Shown here piece after piece: positions 20,877 through 22,603 of a stretch of 22,603 bases of DNA. Source of the DNA: a virus. The notes beneath the pieces were generated by a model. That model saw nothing but the letters and a program-made list of their open reading frames with translations. It was not told where the DNA came from and did no database searches. The stretch is from IMG/VR virus record IMGVR_UViG_3300037202_000071, positions 1 through 22,603 of that record; one strand, given 5' to 3'. Numbering within the stretch: position 1 is the first letter of the stretch; every line of letters begins with the position of its first letter. The position numbers and the translations under genes are program-made.

Positions 20877-20974
20877 TGAGCATTCCACTGCGGCCACGCG
20901 CCTGTATTCTGCATAACGATGCCGCAGACCCGGTGAATTACGAAATCCGCGATGGCCGCGCGGTGTCGCTATGA
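20873..20974 (+). CDS. Small protein, 33 residues, unknown
   Basis: MMSIPLRPRACILHNDAADP and DGRAVSL at the end. It overlaps the previous stop by 4 nt and the next start by 4 nt (ATGA), which is good evidence for a coupled micro-gene. No family recognised. Confidence 0.55.
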   Translation: MMSIPLRPRACILHNDAADPVNYEIRDGRAVSL

Positions 20975-21489
20975 GATACAAAATCGGTCAGCAGGTCTAT
21001 CATGCAACATGGGACACGCGGCCGGCAACGGTCACTTGTCCCGATTGCGGGGGCACAGGGCGCCTGCGGGTAACCTTTCACGATGATACACAGGTGTCTA
21101 TTGCTTGTCGTAATTGTGCGGTTGGCTATGATCCGCCGACTGGCAATGTGCGGATCTATGAGCGCCAAGCCCGCGCGGACCTCTGCACCATTACCGGCTG
21201 TGATATCGATGGCACGAAGGTCGAATGGCGTCTTGATAATCATTATCGCGTGGCCGAAGAGGATTTGTTTACCTGCCACGATGTCTGTTATGCCACCGCC
21301 CAAGCAAAGGCTGCTGCTGCAGATAAAGCGGAGCTCGAGAAGGTGAACAACAAAGAGAAAGATACGCGGACCTGGGCATGGAACGCGAGCTATCATCGCA
21401 AGTGTATCAAGGAGGCCCAGCGCCAGATCGCCTATCATTCAGCCGCGCTTGCGGTGGCCGTAGTGAAAGCAAAGGAACCACAACTATGA
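20971..21489 (+). CDS. Zinc-finger protein (DnaJ-like CxxCxGxG pairs), 172 residues
   Basis: Residues 23-30 are CPDCGGTG and 46-49 are CRNC, a DnaJ-type cysteine-pair module that binds zinc. The C-terminal half is a helical, Lys/Ala-rich region (YATAQAKAAAADKAELEKVN). The N-terminus MRYKIGQQVYHATWDTRP forms a small beta domain. Phage members of this pattern have no known role but may hold nucleic acid or unfolded partners. The start overlaps the previous stop (ATGA); the end overlaps the next start. Confidence 0.75.
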   Translation: MRYKIGQQVYHATWDTRPATVTCPDCGGTGRLRVTFHDDTQVSIACRNCAVGYDPPTGNVRIYERQARADLCTITGCDIDGTKVEWRLDNHYRVAEEDLFTCHDVCYATAQAKAAAADKAELEKVNNKEKDTRTWAWNASYHRKCIKEAQRQIAYHSAALAVAVVKAKEPQL

Positions 21490-21692
21490 AACCGCTCTAT
21501 AACAAGGACCACGATCAGCGCGTGATAGTGGGTCCGCATGGGTGGTACATTGCCCAGAAGACTAACCATAGCGTTGGCCGCAAGGCGGATCCCAGTGCCA
21601 AGCCGCCTGTAGCCCATAATGATCCCTGGAGCCCCATACGGCGCCCGACGCCCAACCTGCTATTGGCTATCGAGCAAGCGGGGATCAAATGA
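21486..21692 (+). CDS. Unknown protein, 68 residues
   Basis: Starts MKPLYNKDHDQRVIVGPHGW. Soluble, basic, with PRO-rich middle (PPVAHNDPWSPIRRP) and a short helix at the end (LLLAIEQAGIK). AAAGGA lies about 9 nt before the ATG, which overlaps the zinc-finger gene stop. The longer upstream frame to 21378 belongs to the shadow of that gene. No family recognised. Confidence 0.65.
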   Translation: MKPLYNKDHDQRVIVGPHGWYIAQKTNHSVGRKADPSAKPPVAHNDPWSPIRRPTPNLLLAIEQAGIK

Positions 21693-21784
21693 AGTGGCTA
21701 TTGCGGCTATATGTCGCCCAAATGGTGCTTGGTTTCGCGGTGGGGTTCACAATCCCGTGGCTCCAATGGTTCGGAGTGCTGTGA
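21689..21784 (+). CDS. Membrane micro-protein, 31 residues
   Basis: MKWLLRLYVAQMVLGFAVGF then TIPWLQWFGVL; nearly all hydrophobic, one helix. It is coupled by a 4-nt overlap (ATGA) to the previous gene, with GGGGAT upstream. Second membrane micro-protein of the rightward block (after 19227-19343). Confidence 0.6.
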   Translation: MKWLLRLYVAQMVLGFAVGFTIPWLQWFGVL

Positions 21785-21785
21785 T

Positions 21786-22052
21786 ATGGCTGGATTAGCA
21801 ATGGGGACCATGACCAAGGATCCCCAAAAGACCAAGAAGGCAGGCAAGAGTGCCAAGGCCGGACGCCATAAGGCGAGCGGCCAGCGCTACATGCTGTCGC
21901 ATGCCTATGAGATCAACAAGTGCCGGCGCCTGCGCAAGGCCTTAAAGCGTAACCATACTGACGCGAATGCGTTGACCGCGCTTCGCGTTTGTGCGCAAGC
22001 TTTGTCAGGCCGGCAACACGAAGCGCTGGGCATTCAGGAGTATCTCGCATGA
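21786..22052 (+). CDS. Basic protein, 88 residues, unknown
   Basis: Starts MAGLAMGTMTKDPQKTKKAG; Lys/Arg-rich throughout (GKSAKAGRHKASGQR; CRRLRKALKRNH), then a helix (NALTALRVCAQALSGRQHEA). Likely binds nucleic acid, perhaps as a histone-like or nucleoid-modifying protein. GGAG lies about 9 nt upstream, in the previous gene's end. A second ATG at 21801 is possible. Confidence 0.68.
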   Translation: MAGLAMGTMTKDPQKTKKAGKSAKAGRHKASGQRYMLSHAYEINKCRRLRKALKRNHTDANALTALRVCAQALSGRQHEALGIQEYLA

Positions 22053-22231
22053 CAACCCCCGAGGTACTGGCCTTCCTTAAGGGCGATCGGCAGTGGTTCC
22101 GTGAACACCGGATAGCCCACGCGCGCCTGCAGGTGGCAAAGGCATCGCCAGATGATATCATGTTTTGGCTTGACGTACTTGAAGCGTTGGGCGATAGTGC
22201 GGCCCGCACAGGAGCTAAGAATGTCAACTAA
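22049..22231 (+). CDS. Unknown protein, 60 residues
   Basis: MTTPEVLAFLKGDRQWFREH then HARLQVAKASPDDIMFWLDV; helical, balanced charge. AGGAG lies 8 nt before the ATG and the start overlaps the previous stop by 4 nt. No family recognised. Confidence 0.65.
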   Translation: MTTPEVLAFLKGDRQWFREHRIAHARLQVAKASPDDIMFWLDVLEALGDSAARTGAKNVN

Positions 22232-22409
22232 CCTAGCGATCACTACCTACATTATCATATCCGGTGATCCCGAGAATGGGTTTTGGTACATGGGCCCATT
22301 CAAGACAACGGAACGTGCCCATGCCCATGCAATTTGTCATATGCGCCCCGAGAATACCTGGTGGATTGCGGAGCTCTTGACACCAGATAAGCATGAGGGT
22401 AGGATCTAA
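22221..22409 (+). CDS. Unknown protein, 62 residues
   Basis: MSTNLAITTYIIISGDPENG and then GFWYMGPFKTTERAHAHAIC form a beta hairpin and helix, ending WWIAELLTPDK. AGGAG lies 7 nt before ATG 22221; the start overlaps the previous gene by 11 nt. Resembles a small alpha/beta domain with aromatic face; no family recognised. Confidence 0.66.
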   Translation: MSTNLAITTYIIISGDPENGFWYMGPFKTTERAHAHAICHMRPENTWWIAELLTPDKHEGRI

Positions 22410-22413
22410 GCTT

Positions 22414-22493
22414 GGGGTTGCGCTGGAGGGGCTCATCTGCGCCCCAGTGCTGCGACCCTGGTGGGCCGGCGGGTGCGCTCCTCCCTGCCGGCC
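22414..22493 (+). ncRNA. Strongly structured RNA region with two GC-rich hairpins
   Basis: First structure at 22415-22458: outer stem GGGTTGC/GCGACCC and inner stem GGGGC/GCCCC. Second at 22464-22493: GGCCGGCGGG with CCTGCCGGCC, ten pairs (one G-U) and a 10-nt loop. There is no T-run after them, so it is not a classical terminator. It occupies most of the gap between 22409 and 22585 and may be a structured leader, processing site or small RNA. Confidence 0.5.
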
Positions 22494-22537
22494 TGCCCCA
22501 AATAGGATACCCGATGCTGGGTTCTTTCGGTCGGTAA

Positions 22538-22564
22538 GCGTGGTTAAAGGTGATCAAACCACGC
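22538..22564. promoter_or_regulatory. Inverted repeat upstream of the last gene
   Basis: GCGTGGTT-(11 nt)-AACCACGC, perfect 8-bp arms, about 20 bp before the gene starting at 22585. Could be an operator or an attenuator stem. Confidence 0.45.
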
Positions 22565-22584
22565 ACTAATTAACGGAGAGAGTG

Positions 22585-22603
22585 ATGCATACCATTGAAG
22601 CCG
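22585..22603 (+). CDS. Start of a gene cut by the window edge
   Basis: ATG 22585 with GGAGAGAG directly upstream gives MHTIEA before the window ends. The ribosome site makes it a likely gene. No function can be stated. Confidence 0.5.

Noticed and set aside
1-22603. Integrase, transposase, capsid and endolysin searched for by eye
   Set aside because: No catalytic motif of these families seen; the window probably ends before the head and lysis-enzyme genes, or they are too divergent to recognise.

Overview
This window looks like part of a tailed double-stranded DNA phage genome (Caudoviricetes), free-living or carried as a prophage. The evidence is a portal gene, a complete large terminase with ATPase and nuclease residues, a small-terminase candidate, a holin-like gene, a tRNA gene, endonuclease VII-type HNH genes, many tiny genes packed with ATGA stop/start overlaps, and strong AGGAGG-type ribosome binding sites. 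The portal and terminase style suggests a podovirus-like phage of a Gram-negative host, but neither host nor genus can be fixed from the sequence alone. No integrase, endolysin or capsid gene is visible.

Layout. (1) 1-8034, minus strand: a glycan module (partial NAD-dependent epimerase, a glycosyltransferase-like protein, a SAM methyltransferase, and a 661-residue fusion of a GT2 glycosyltransferase, TPR repeats and a GH130-like propeller). Then an endonuclease VII-type HNH gene, two paralogous collagen-like proteins, a second HNH gene and the portal. (2) 8119-10857, plus strand: the packaging block, with a probable small terminase, a DEDD exonuclease carrying a zinc ribbon, and the large terminase. 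(3) 10835-13026, minus strand: a chain of very small overlapping genes with a holin-like membrane protein, then a regulator that joins a helix-turn-helix to an OmpR/PhoB-type winged helix. Two near-identical palindromes lie just upstream of the regulator. (4) 13145-16670, minus strand: a third collagen-like protein, small accessory genes, a proline tRNA with unusual loops, a member of the Acb2/Tad1 hairpin family (anti-CBASS nucleotide sponge family), and a truncated endonuclease VII zinc module lying between two copies of a repeated leader. (5) 16671-17686: about 1 kb of AT-rich, gene-free DNA between divergent gene blocks, with a 53-bp tandem repeat, 28-bp inverted repeats, six CAAGGTG boxes and nested palindromes. 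It is a candidate replication origin or early control region. (6) 17687-22603, plus strand: probable early/accessory genes, including a Gp88-family protein, a zinc-finger protein and many small proteins of unknown function, ending in a strongly structured leader before a partial gene.

How it fits together. The glycan genes could modify the virion, the host envelope or phage DNA. The collagen-like proteins are probably virion fibres. The packaging genes are split around a divergent promoter region between portal and terminase. The small-gene blocks at 13-16.7 kb and 17.7-22.6 kb look like host-takeover and anti-defence islands controlled from the 1-kb repeat region and perhaps by the OmpR-like regulator.
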